DNA of 64,000 nucleotides from Heligmosomoides polygyrus polygyrus. Its lineage: Eukaryota > Nematoda > Chromadorea > Rhabditida > Heligmosomidae. The notes beneath the pieces are model-generated. The model was given only the letters and a program-made list of their open reading frames with translations. It had not been told where the DNA came from and searched no databases. The stretch covers positions 48,967,139 through 49,031,138 of the forward strand of contig OX377204.1 of assembly GCA_947396885.1 (NCBI GenBank), in the 5' to 3' direction. Each line of letters begins with the position of its first letter. The first letter of the stretch is position 1. Shown piece by piece: positions 54,745 through 64,000 of the stretch. The translations under genes were made by a program, and so were the position numbers.

Positions 54745-57110
54745 TCCCCTCTTCCCCTCTTCACCTGTATCACATGTATCACTTGTCTCACGTTGATCAT
54801 CGACTTGCTCGAGGGCGCCAGCAGCGTCTCCGTGGAAAAGTGCTCCAATGGATCCTCCTCGCTCGAGTGACACGAAGGGCGTTATATCGTTCGCTCAGGG
54901 CTTTCACGAAGAGGTACGACCTGCGCGTTGGTGTGTGTCCTGGTGTTTTCTTGATATCTCGCATAATTCAGTCGGTGACGGCTCTCGTCCAGCGGGTGTT
55001 TACGAGCCGCATTACGTGACCGACCACCTAATTTTCGACGACTTGGTCCATGCGACAAAGTCTCTAGTCCTTAAACGTCGACAAAGCTCCGAACTCTGGA
55101 GACTTTCTCCTACTTGCGTGAGTCGTGTCACTCCGAGCATCGTCCTCTCCATTCCCCGCTGTGTGACGCTGATCGTGTACATCCTGCTTCCGTAAAGTTC
55201 AGGTCTCCGAGATATAGTTCAGGGCAAGAAGAACAGTGAAGTCAAATAGGTGGGCACGGAGCCGTACGTTCTTCTTCATCTTCCTCACGACGTCTTCGAC
55301 GCGAATGAATGCTCTCAAAGACGCTCGTTTCCTCCTGCTCAGCTCTGGTCCTAAGTTGTTGGGCAATTGACTTGATGTATATTGACCTGGAAACACGTAG
55401 CCGGAGCATTTGGAGTTGTTCGTTCCTTTGAGCGAGAATGGGGCATTAGAAACTCGCACGTTCTTCATGAACATCGTTTTCGTAAGATTCAGCTGCAGTC
55501 CAACGTTTCCACGTACACGGTCGAAGTCGGCCATTCGCTCCGCCTGGCTGATGCCTATGTCTAGGTCTTATGAGCACGATATCGTCAGCGAAGCGAAGAT
55601 GGTGAAGCGAGCTACAACCGTCAACCTTCACTCCAATATCTTCCCATTCTAGTTCGCGCATGACGTTCCTTGAGGGCGACGCTGAAGTGCTTCGGTGGTA
55701 TGGTATCCCCTGACGAACTCCTCTTTTCACGTCGATGACGACGTCATTGTAGAATGGTGAAATCTTTATCGTGAATCCACTAAACTGCTCTCGCACGACT
55801 ATGATGTACTGAGTAGGAACGCCCTGAATGAGCAGGGCTTCGATGACCGCTTCCGTCTTGACGGAGTCGAATGCCTTCTTCAGGTCGAAGAACGTAAGAC
55901 ACAGCGGCAGCTTGTACTCTCGTGACACTCCGATAAGCTTCGTAATGGTGTGTATGTGGTCGATCCTGCTGAATACACTCCGAAATCCTGCATGTTTGGA
56001 TGGCTTAGGCTTCAATTATCGCATGGCTTTATCCTCCTTTATCGCCGGTCTGCATAATTTCGCAAGCTCGGACGTCAGTTGCTAATTGCCTGACGCTCGT
56101 GCTGCTCCACGATGGTGCATCAGCTCGAGAGTTTCCATAGATAGACGTCTCTTGGTGGTCTTCAAGCTCTTAGCTCCCTTAGCACTATCGTGGAGATGGT
56201 GAACGTCGCATTCTTCGTCAATGTTGTGTATGACGGCATCTTTTCAAAGGCCGACAAGAGAGGTGTAGAGGTCCCAGCTGATGGTTGTTATGGGACCCCT
56301 CTTCTTAAACTTTGAGGCCTTCTCTCCTTGACGCGAAAATCGGAACCCCGCGCGAAGGATGCGGTGGTCTGATCCCGTGTAAAATTTGGGGACAACGGAG
56401 ACGTCGGTCAGGCAATGCTTGCGATTGAAGAAGATGTGATCGATCTCGTTGTGGAACTGGCCACCGGGAGATTCCCAAGTCCATCGTAGGGAGGGAAGCT
56501 TCTAGAACTATGAGTTTCCATGGATGGTCTTGGTCGACATGATAAACTCAGACAGCCTTTCACCTTGCTCGTTCCACAACGAGATCGACCATATCATCTT
56601 CAACCGCAGGTATTGCCACTTCAAACCGTGGGTTCTGACGTGAAGCTCCTCCGTCAATCTTCGTGGCCCGATCTTGGCGTTTAAGTCGTCGACGATCACC
56701 TTGTAGAAGGTGTGATCTTCCTTACAGAACTTCTCCAGCTCAACGTAAAAAGCTTCAACCTCTTCGTCGTCCTAGTCGCATGTTGAGGCGTTATGCGGGG
56801 AACACAGTCAAAGTTGGAACAGAGCCACTTCGCTTCAGCCGCAGAAGTCCGATTCGGGTTGTCAGAGACTCGTACGAATCGATGTTCATGGCCAAGTGCG
56901 TGTTGACGAGTACACCAACGCCGCCTACTCCCCTGCTGTAGCATGTTCTGAGGAACGATTCTTCTCCGGAGGCGTGTAGGAAATGATGTCTTCTCGTCTC
57001 GGTCAGTCCGATGACATCGTACTTGATCTTCCTGGTTTGCTTCATCAGGTCCTCGACGGATGCTTTCGATGCGAGAGTGCGGGGTCAGGAATAAGGCCCT
57101 TTAGTGCTGC
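54745..57110 (-). pseudogene. RTE-type LINE, nearly full EN-RT span, frameshifted
   Basis: Read from 57110 downwards on the minus strand. The APE endonuclease has YDVIGLTETRRH (catalytic Glu, about 57010), VDDLNAKIG (about 56690), NRKHCLTDVSVVPKFY then TGSDHRILRAGFRF (catalytic Asp-His, about 56430-56340). The RT has GFRSVFSRIDHIHT, motif A CLTFFDLKKAFDSV (about 55890), the motif B region DVKRGVRQG (about 55720), motif C LHHLRFADDIVLI (about 55590) and VGLQLNLTKTMFM. The C-terminal domain then runs to about 54820 in several frames, and the 3' end has ACAAGTGATACATGTGATAC-type repeats. Key catalytic residues survive, but frameshifts break the frame at least around 56500-56800, 55700 and 55550. 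The most complete RTE in the window and a reference for the fragments at 1.9, 32.0 and 51.4 kb. Confidence 0.92.
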
Positions 57111-58489
57111 TGTGTTTGACTGGAATACCCACGGATAGCTAGTCAGGTTCTGTCGTGCGGGCGAAGAACTCTGGGCAGCCAGGTAGAAGGGATGGGGCGA
57201 GACTTTGAAGGTTCGCTTCGCCTTACATGTGCTCCCAGTGTACCGAATGCAAGCTTTTGGGCGGACCGACGCAATTACAATATAACTCTTCTAACTCTCC
57301 CCATGTTAGCCAAATTAACGAATTGTACTACTTTTTAGTTTGCTCGTCCTCTATTCCAGTTCATCGACAGTTAGCGCTGATATCAGTGGTCGCCACAGAT
57401 GCCACATTCTCGCAGTTTCTGTGCTTGCTGAGGGCCGCACCAGCTAGGCACGCGTTCTGCCTCTTTTCTTCTACGCGCCTCCTGAGTTCGCAAAGAATGA
57501 ATTATTAGGCTTGCAAAACAACGGCAGCCAATCAATCGTATTCATCCATGGCAACCACTCTATTTCCGCCCTATCTTGCCTCCCCCACCCGCTTGGCGCT
57601 GTATGCGGGTTACATTACACCATAAGTAGATGTCAGGAAATGGACATTCCCAAGCAGTAGTACAAACTAACACCTCTAAAACTGCTACCAAAAACACAAT
57701 TACTCTGTCCGACACGGCTGACTATAGTCTGTAGGAACCAGGAAAAGTTACGAGGAAGGCAAACGAGGTCACCGTGGAGATTCTCAGAGCGACCTATACA
57801 TATAGTATTGTACCGCGTTGTCTGGGAAGTACCGTTGTGGTTACCAGATTTCATACGGACCTTTGGATGCGGGAAAAATGGCGGAAAATTGTGGTGCTTT
57901 AGTGCGGATGCAACAGCGCAGAACTGACGCCTGGAATACCCTTGTAGTGCTCAGAAAAATCCTGCAAAAGGTTTGGAGCTTCATTCATTGCTAGAACGCG
58001 GGGTTTGATAAATTCCTAATAGAAGCGAGAAGGCACATTCACAGGAGGCATCCACTAGTAACGAATCGGAGATTGGATGTCCAGGTGGATGGCGCGATAG
58101 ACTTGCAGGAGGGTGGTCACAGGATGGACTCCGTGGGTGGGATTCTTGCACTGTTATCAACGCAGAGGCATTTTGGTCTCGGAAGGGGTTGGTGTTCGCT
58201 ATTTAACCTCTTCTTAACCTCTTTCCAGATGTGAGCCAAGCTAGGCTTCGTATATTGCCACCGGCCATTAAACCATGCTTCCCTTCGGTTTTGTAATTGT
58301 GAAGCTCGATTTAGTGAATGCTTTATTTTACAAGAGATTTTTCTTGTGCTGCTTGCCCGTCAGTGAAGCGCAGTAGTGACCGCTCTCTCTTATCTCCATT
58401 GTCTTTCAGTCACTCCGTCCGCATGCCCTTATAAGGTGATAAGCCTCATTGCGCACTTCATTTCCTCCATCCTATTATATATGCGCTAT
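57111..58489. other. no recognised feature
   Basis: No recognised gene or repeat. Short frames only. Confidence 0.45.
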
Positions 58490-58970
58490 TATTGGCGCTT
58501 TACCTCCAGCGCCTCCTTGTCTTCCTCTCCACCGGATCTATGAGATTTCTGTGATGAATCGAGACTCGCAATTTCTGTTGTTGCTTTCTGTGCTCCGGAA
58601 TCGGATCACGTGTGTGCCCTAAGGTGCGGTGCTTAGAAAATGGACTGTCTGGATATCTTAGAAGATTCCGCACAGCTCTTAAACGCTCATCCAGTCTCCT
58701 ACCAAGTGCCCTTCCTGTTTCGCTGATGTAAAATTCCTCGCAGGAGACACAGACCACTTTGTAGACCACACCCTTCAGATGGCACATTCTGACATCTCCT
58801 TCGCAGATCGAACAATCTGGTCTTTCACAGTGATCTCATATGGACGCAATGATGTAGGCAGACGCCGTAAAGATGTCTTATATCCATATGTGATTCCTTT
58901 CTGATGTTCTCTATTAGTTTTGGAAGTGTGTGTGGTAGTAAGCTCATAGTGACCATGATCGACAACCACT
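58490..58970 (-). pseudogene. Penelope-like element fragment D (GIY-YIG region)
   Basis: The minus strand has a linker-like TSLRRLPTSLRPYEITVKDQ (about 58870-58820), then HLKGVVYKVVCVSCEEFYISETGRALGRRLDERL (about 58780-58680; given in pieces: VVYKVVC for the GIY strand, YISETGR for YIG with Gly to Ser). It ends SPFSKHRTLGHT, resembling the '.FGKHR...H' block after the YIG. The G-to-S change in YIG and the missing RT mark it as dead. It belongs to a subfamily different from the 24.7- and 27-31-kb copies. Confidence 0.8.
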
Positions 58971-59122
58971 ACTTTGATCCATCACCAAGATATTATACTG
59001 TGCGCCCCTCGGATTTCTATGGGGAAAGCGTTTCTTGTGACTTTGCTATTTCTATCAATTGTGAGCAAAAGTAGAATGTTGGATCTATCCTAGTCGGGGG
59101 AGGGGGAACACGTACCTAAATA

Positions 59123-59417
59123 AAAGGATAAAGGATAAAGGACGGCGTTACTCAATCCGTTCTGGGATGCGCCAGCGCATTCTACTTCCACGGGATGTCG
59201 TGGAGGCGACATGAATGCGTATTTGGCCATACAATGACTTGCGGTGGCCAGCCGATGAACAAGTCAGCGCTTTATCCTTCCCAGACAAGTCTGGTACCAA
59301 TTCACCGACCCCGGAGGGATGGAAGGCTTGGTTGGCCTGGGCGGGAAACCCGAACCAGGAACCTGGTTTCGGGTGCACGCGACAGTCGCGCCTCCTCCGA
59401 CTGCGCCACACGCGCCC
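59123..59417 (-). mobile_element. tRNA-headed SINE, copy 4
   Basis: Perfect 13-bp target duplication ACGTACCTAAATA at 59110-59122 and 59418-59430. Body, A box and tail as in copies 2 and 3. Confidence 0.95.
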
Positions 59418-59430
59418 ACGTACCTAAATA

Positions 59431-60096
59431 TTATGTAACAAATTGAAATGAGACTCACGGAGCGGCTTGTAAAGGATAAAATAGGGCATAAAATAACAAA
59501 ATTTAAAAAAAGTGAAATACGCTCGATTTGTAGCGTCTGTAAACAGACAGAGTTATGAGTTCCCCCTGACTATGGCGGATCCGGTTTATAACATGTCAGG
59601 CGGCGATCAGCTGTGTTCGAATGTGTTTTGACCTCCGAGATGCCCTTACCAAACGCGGCAATTTGATTGTTCTTTGCCTGTTTGTTCGTTCGCTCGTTTG
59701 TTTATTGGATGCTATTTTGCCCTTTTGAAGTTGCTTCGTAAGACCCAAGTAAATTGGTTACGTCATTTTTGTTATGTGCCCTCCGTCTATGATAGATCTA
59801 GAATGCTTTATACACCTTGCGTTATTGCTCGCACTTCTGCCTTTTTTTTCGTACCAGCATCTAAGGAGGAGAGCTTCCCGAACAAGACAAGCGACAAGCA
59901 TAATGGCTTGTAGCGTATCTCTAATCTACGAAGCATAGCTTGGGTCACATGATACAAGAAGTTAAGAAGAGATTGAAAAGCGAACACTGAACCCTTCCGA
60001 GTCCAAAATGCACTTAACATTGATAGAAATGCAAGAAACGCCACTAGGAACACCAATGCATCAACCCCTACTCCACTTAGCTATCCAATCTCCGAT
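59431..60096. other. no recognised feature
   Basis: Spacer between two SINEs. No gene recognised. Confidence 0.45.
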
Positions 60097-60108
60097 GCGC
60101 TGGTGGAT

Positions 60109-60390
60109 AAGGATAAAGAATAAAGGACTGCGTTACTCAATCCCTTATGGGATGCGCCATTCTACTTCTACGGGATGTCGTGGAGGCGACATGAATGCGT
60201 ATTTCGCCATACAATGACTTGCGGTGGCCAACCGATGAACAAGTCAGCGCCTATCCCTCCCAGACAAGTCTGGTACCAATTCACCGTCCCCGGAGGGATG
60301 GAAGGCTTGGTTGGCCTGGGCGGGAAATCCGAACCAGGAACCTGGTATCGGGTGCACGCGACAGTCGCGCCTCCTCCGACTGCGCTATAC
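60109..60390 (-). mobile_element. tRNA-headed SINE, copy 5
   Basis: Perfect 12-bp target duplication GCGCTGGTGGAT at 60097-60108 and 60391-60402. It lacks the first ~5 bases of the head, where the SINE merges with the duplication, and a 9-bp block near the tail end (AGCGCATTC-type). It lies only ~125 bp from the start of the large palindromic element. Confidence 0.95.
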
Positions 60391-60750
60391 GCGCTGGTGG
60401 ATGCCTCCCGTGAACTCTCACTTCTATTTGGAATTTATCAAATCCCACGTTCTAACAATGACTGAAGCCCCAAATCTTTGCAACTATATTTCTGAGCAGA
60501 CAATTCCAGGCGCTACAGTACCGGACATGCCGCTGCGTCCAACAAGCACAAGCGGCGCGAAAGATGAAGAGCGGCGCAAAAGGGCGCCGGAGAGCGCCGT
60601 TTTCCGCTCGCCACGCGTCGCGGGTGGCGCAAATCGTGGAAGGGCGCTGCGCATTCAACTTCTGGACGTTAGGCTGATGGAAGACGCCTACCATACGCTT
60701 GGGCGAGCATGGCTTTGGTTTGGGGCTAACTGCCGGCATGGCGTGCTGTG

Positions 60751-61128
60751 AACAATGCATATAGGCCTGACAGAATCAATCGAGTGGGCGCGACAACCTA
60801 TAGAGCGAGCTACAGCTTGTAGAGTGAGCGTATGGGGAGTTTTAATGAAAATTTCTAGCTTTTCTACTTAGGAGTTGATTTAAGACTGTCCAGCTTGCAT
60901 CTGGAGTGTGCCGTGAAAAATTCATATAGAATCGAACCTATCAGTCGAGTGGGCGCGACAGCTTGTAGACTGAGCGTTTAGGGAGTTTTATCAGAAATCC
61001 CTAGCCGCCCTACACAGGCATTGCTCTAGGGCTGTCCAACTTGCATCTGGAGTGCATTGAGAACAATGCATATACAATCGAACCTACCAATCGAGTGGCG
61101 CGACCGCTCGCAAATTGCACGCGTGGGC
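60751..61128 (+). repeat. ~150-bp tandem satellite, two and a half units
   Basis: Units at about 60751-60917, 60917-61061 and a partial 61062-61128 share CAATGCATATA, TCGAACCTATCA, GAGTGGGCGCGACAGC, GGGAGTTTTATCAGAAAT and CTTGCATCTGGAGTG. Two inverted units lie inside the 50212-50971 element. Confidence 0.88.
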
Positions 61129-61172
61129 GTGTTTGGAGCGCATTAACTCTATCAGCTGTGAACCCTTCCGGC

Positions 61173-64000
61173 TGGAGCTTGTGGATTTTGTAGCCAGTAA
61201 GAAGCTCTAGCAAACTGCCAAAGCACGAATTGCTAGCCTAAGAACGGACAAAGTTACGGTGGTGCGAAAATGCAGGTCAGGCCTGTGCAACCCATTTTTT
61301 TCCGATTTCAGTCGATGACTGCGGGAAGAGGCGATGAGCTGACGGCCTACAAATGCATACGCTAGCAGACCACTTAAGGTACTTTACGAAGAAGCGCTCA
61401 CAGCTCTCCAGCTTCCTAAGCTGCCGTTAGTTACAGCTGTCGTTTTAGATGTGCGAACGACAGCGGTGAGATTTGTTCCGCTCTTACTCGCCCACATTTG
61501 AGTCTTCGACACTTGCGATGGCACCGTTCCGTTCAGCTCGAAAAGCGCTATCGAATGGTGTCAATCTCGACCAATTTTGGAGACATCGATTTTTTGACAA
61601 TTTTGCATCGGGGTGAGGCCGCAGCGGAGGGCCGATGACGTCACCGAAAATCAATATTTTCTAATCTGGCCAAGTTGGGCAACATTCGAAAGCGCTTTTG
61701 ATGGTGAATGGAACGGTGTTACTTAAAGTGGCGAGAACTGTGATGTGGGCGAGTAACAGGGAGGAGAACATCGAACATTGTTGTGCTAAATTGCGCGCGC
61801 GGCGTGTATTGAACGCGAGAGCTCCGTCAAGTGTGAACCTTTCCGGCTGCAGCAGGTGGGTTTTGCAGGCACCAAAATGTTTTAGTAGTGTGTTGAAACG
61901 CTGTAATGTAGCTTATGAATGGACAAAGTTACAGCGCTGCGAAAATGCAGGTTGGCTCGTGTGACACGATTTTTTCCAATTTCAGTCGACGCCTGCGGGA
62001 AGACGCGGAAAGCTAACGGCATGCAAGACCGTGAGCTAGCAGAGCACTGAAAGCACTTTTGACATACTCACAACTCCCTAGCTTATTAAGTTGCCTTAGT
62101 ACCAGCTGCCATTTAGAGCGACGGACGGCACATTGACGGACAGATTTCCTCCGCTCTTACTCGCCCACATTTGAGTCTTCGACATTCTCGATGACACCGT
62201 TACGTTCAGCTCAGAAAGCTGTATCGAACGGTGTAAATCTCGACCAGTTTTGGAAAAATCGATATTTCCGAACCGGGCCAAATTGGTTACCATCCGATAG
62301 AGCTTTTCGTGCTGAATTGAACGGTGCTGCTACGACTCGCGATAACCGTAATCTGGGAGAGTAAGAGCAGGGAGAACATCGACCGTTATTGTGCTAAATT
62401 GCACGCGCGGGCGTGTTTAGAGCGCAATAACTCTGTCAAGTTCGAGTCGTTTCGGCTCCAACTCGTGAGTCATATAGGCAGTAAAGTGATCTAGTAGCAC
62501 ATTAAAGTAGAATGGTGTAGCTTAGGAAGAGGCAGTGTTACAGAGATGCGAAGATGCGGATGAGGCTTCTGTGACGCATTTTTTTCCGATTTCGGTGGAC
62601 CACTGCGGGAAGACACAGCAAGCTAATGCGCTTAAGATGCATGGAAAAAGGGGAATGTTAAGATACTTTACGATGACGTGCTCAAAACGCCTCAGCTTCC
62701 TAAATTGCCTTAGCCACAGCTGCCAGTTTAAAACAGCGGTTAGAGTTTCTTGCGCTCTTACTCGCCAAGGTTTGAGTTTTCGACACTCGCACTGGTACTC
62801 TTCTGTTCAGCATAAAAAGCACTATCAAATGATATTAATTTCGACCGATTTTGGAATTATTGATTTTTTGACGGTTTCGCATCGAGGAGAGGCCGCTCAA
62901 TGCCGCGGCAGAAGGACGATGACGTCGTTGAAAATTGATTCTTCCGAACGGGCCAAGTTGGATACCATTCGATAGAGCTTTCCGTGCTGAATTGAACGAT
63001 GTTGTTGATTTTGGGAAAAACTGTAATCTGGGCGAGTCCGAGGAAACTTCGACTGCTAAAATAGCAGCTGGTACTAACGCAACTTAATAAGCTAGGGAGT
63101 TGTGAGTATGTCAAAAGTGCTTTCAGTGCTCTGCTAGCCTACGGTCTTGCATACCGTTAGCTTTCCGCGTCTTCTCGCAGGCGTCGACTGAAATTGGAAA
63201 AAATCGTGTCACATGAGCCAACCTGCATTTTCGCAGCGCTGTAACTTTGTCCATTCATAAGCTACATTACAGCGTTTCAACACACTACTAGAACATTTTG
63301 GTGCCTACAAAACCCACCTGCTGCAGCCGGAAAGGTTCACACTTGACGGAGCTCTCGCGTTCAAAACACGCCGCGCGCGCAATTTAGCACAACAATGTTC
63401 GATGTTCTCCTCGCTGTTACTCGCCCACATCACAGTTCTCGCCACTTTAAGTAACACCGTTCCATTCACCATCAAAAGCGCTTTCGAATGTTGCCCAACT
63501 TGGCCAGATTAGAAAATATTGATTTTCGGTGACGTCATCGGCCCTCCGCTGCGGCCTCACCCCGATGCAAAATTGTCAAAAAATCGATGTCTCCAAAATT
63601 GGTCGAGATTGACACCATTCGATAGCGCTTTTCGAGCTGAACGGAACGGTGCCATCGCAAGTGTCGAAGACTCAAATGTGGGCGAGTAAGAGCGGAACAA
63701 ATCTCACCGCTGTCGTTCGCACATCTAAAACGACAGCTGTAACTAACGGCAGCTTAGGAAGCTGGAGAGCTGTGAGCGCTTCTTCGTAAAGTACCTTAAG
63801 TGGTCTGCTAGCGTATGCATTTGTAGGCCGTCAGCTCATCGCCTCTTCCCGCAGTCATCGACTGAAATCGGAAAAAAATGGGTTGCACAGGCCTGACCTG
63901 CATTTTCGCACCACCGTAACTTTGTCCGTTCTTAGGCTAGCAATTCGTGCTTTGGCAGTTTGCTAGAGCTTCTTACTGGCTACAAAATCCACAAGCTCCA
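61173..64000. repeat. large inverted repeat built from ~0.65-kb tandem units
   Basis: Arms 61173-62109 and 63064-64000 are reverse complements with no net length difference (paired positions sum to 125173) and ~95% or higher identity by eye. Within the left half the same blocks recur in tandem: TTACTCGCCCACATTTGAGT near 61489 and 62158, with a variant near 62757, and ACAAAGTTAC..TGCGAAAATG near 61249 and 61922, with a variant near 62535. The first two units are also imperfect palindromes: TTACTCGCCCACAT...TTCAGCTCGAAAAGCGCTAT is followed ~170 bp later by its complement. Confidence 0.92.

Larger units (their letters stand above)
60516..64000. mobile_element. large CAGTACCGG palindromic element, continues past window
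   Basis: Begins CAGTACCGG at 60516 directly after TA (60514-60515), the same terminus as the element at 50212. Inside are a unique GC-rich stretch (60516-60750), a ~150-bp satellite (60751-61128), and an inverted repeat with arms 61173-62109 and 63064-64000 around a ~955-bp centre. The right arm is cut by the window end. No frame longer than ~146 codons occurs and no transposase or polymerase motif is seen, so it appears non-coding and non-autonomous. If the symmetry holds, the right terminus lies near 64657. Confidence 0.75.

Noticed and set aside
54720..55195. frames of 98-115 codons on the plus strand
   Set aside because: They are antisense to the C-terminal domain of the minus-strand RTE copy.

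Overview
This window looks like a repeat-dense, gene-poor stretch of a metazoan nuclear genome, most likely a nematode and probably a clade V (strongylid or hookworm-like) species. That assignment is an inference. It rests on the mix of transposons (RTE-type and CR1/jockey-type LINEs, Penelope-like elements with a GIY-YIG domain, mariner, non-autonomous hAT, tRNA-headed SINEs), TTTCAG-type acceptor sites, and the absence of any bacterial gene organisation. I found no convincing host protein-coding gene. The only host-exon candidate is a weak one at 22.9-23.1 kb, next to GC/CpG-rich patches at about 22.0-22.2 and 24.1-24.7 kb. Nearly every recognisable protein signature belongs to a transposable element, and most are broken.

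Layout: 0-6.7 kb holds RTE reverse-transcriptase debris and a tandemly duplicated 281-bp unit carrying a tRNA-like gene. At 6.7-10.8 kb a 379-bp orphan repeat abuts a 5'-truncated LINE with an uninterrupted 872-codon endonuclease/RT frame. At 12.2-16.5 kb lies a second, decayed LINE of a related family, interrupted by AT microsatellites, a ~41-bp minisatellite and a 200-bp palindrome; its (AAAT)n tail ends inside a dead mariner transposase. At 18.4-19.5 kb a TTAA-flanked non-autonomous element abuts an inverted copy of the 379-bp repeat. A Penelope-like 3' fragment lies at 24.7-25.5 kb. At 26.9-32.0 kb two Penelope-like copies sit head to head; the plus-strand one carries a mariner exactly at its RT active-site codons, plus two palindromic MITEs.

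At 35.7-40.6 kb a minus-strand LINE is split by a 2.9-kb element with ~1.02-kb near-identical inverted arms and a TA duplication. At 42.8-47.7 kb there are two non-autonomous hAT elements with 8-bp target duplications (one perfect), one of which contains a SINE. Five young SINE copies, all on the minus strand and each with its own target duplication, lie at 34.3, 42.0, 44.2, 59.1 and 60.1 kb; two older relatives are at 21.6 and 48.6 kb. A fairly complete RTE lies on the minus strand at 54.7-57.1 kb.

The most unusual structure runs from 60.5 kb off the right end. It begins with the same CAGTACCG terminus next to TA seen at 36.6 and 50.2 kb, continues through a ~150-bp satellite, and then enters a large inverted repeat (arms 61173-62109 and 63064-64000). 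The repeat is built from ~0.6-0.67-kb units, the first two of which are visibly imperfect palindromes in themselves. The three elements with CAGTACCG ends and TA target duplications, plus a lone terminus at 33.0 kb, appear to be a family of long-inverted-repeat transposons with no transposase visible here.
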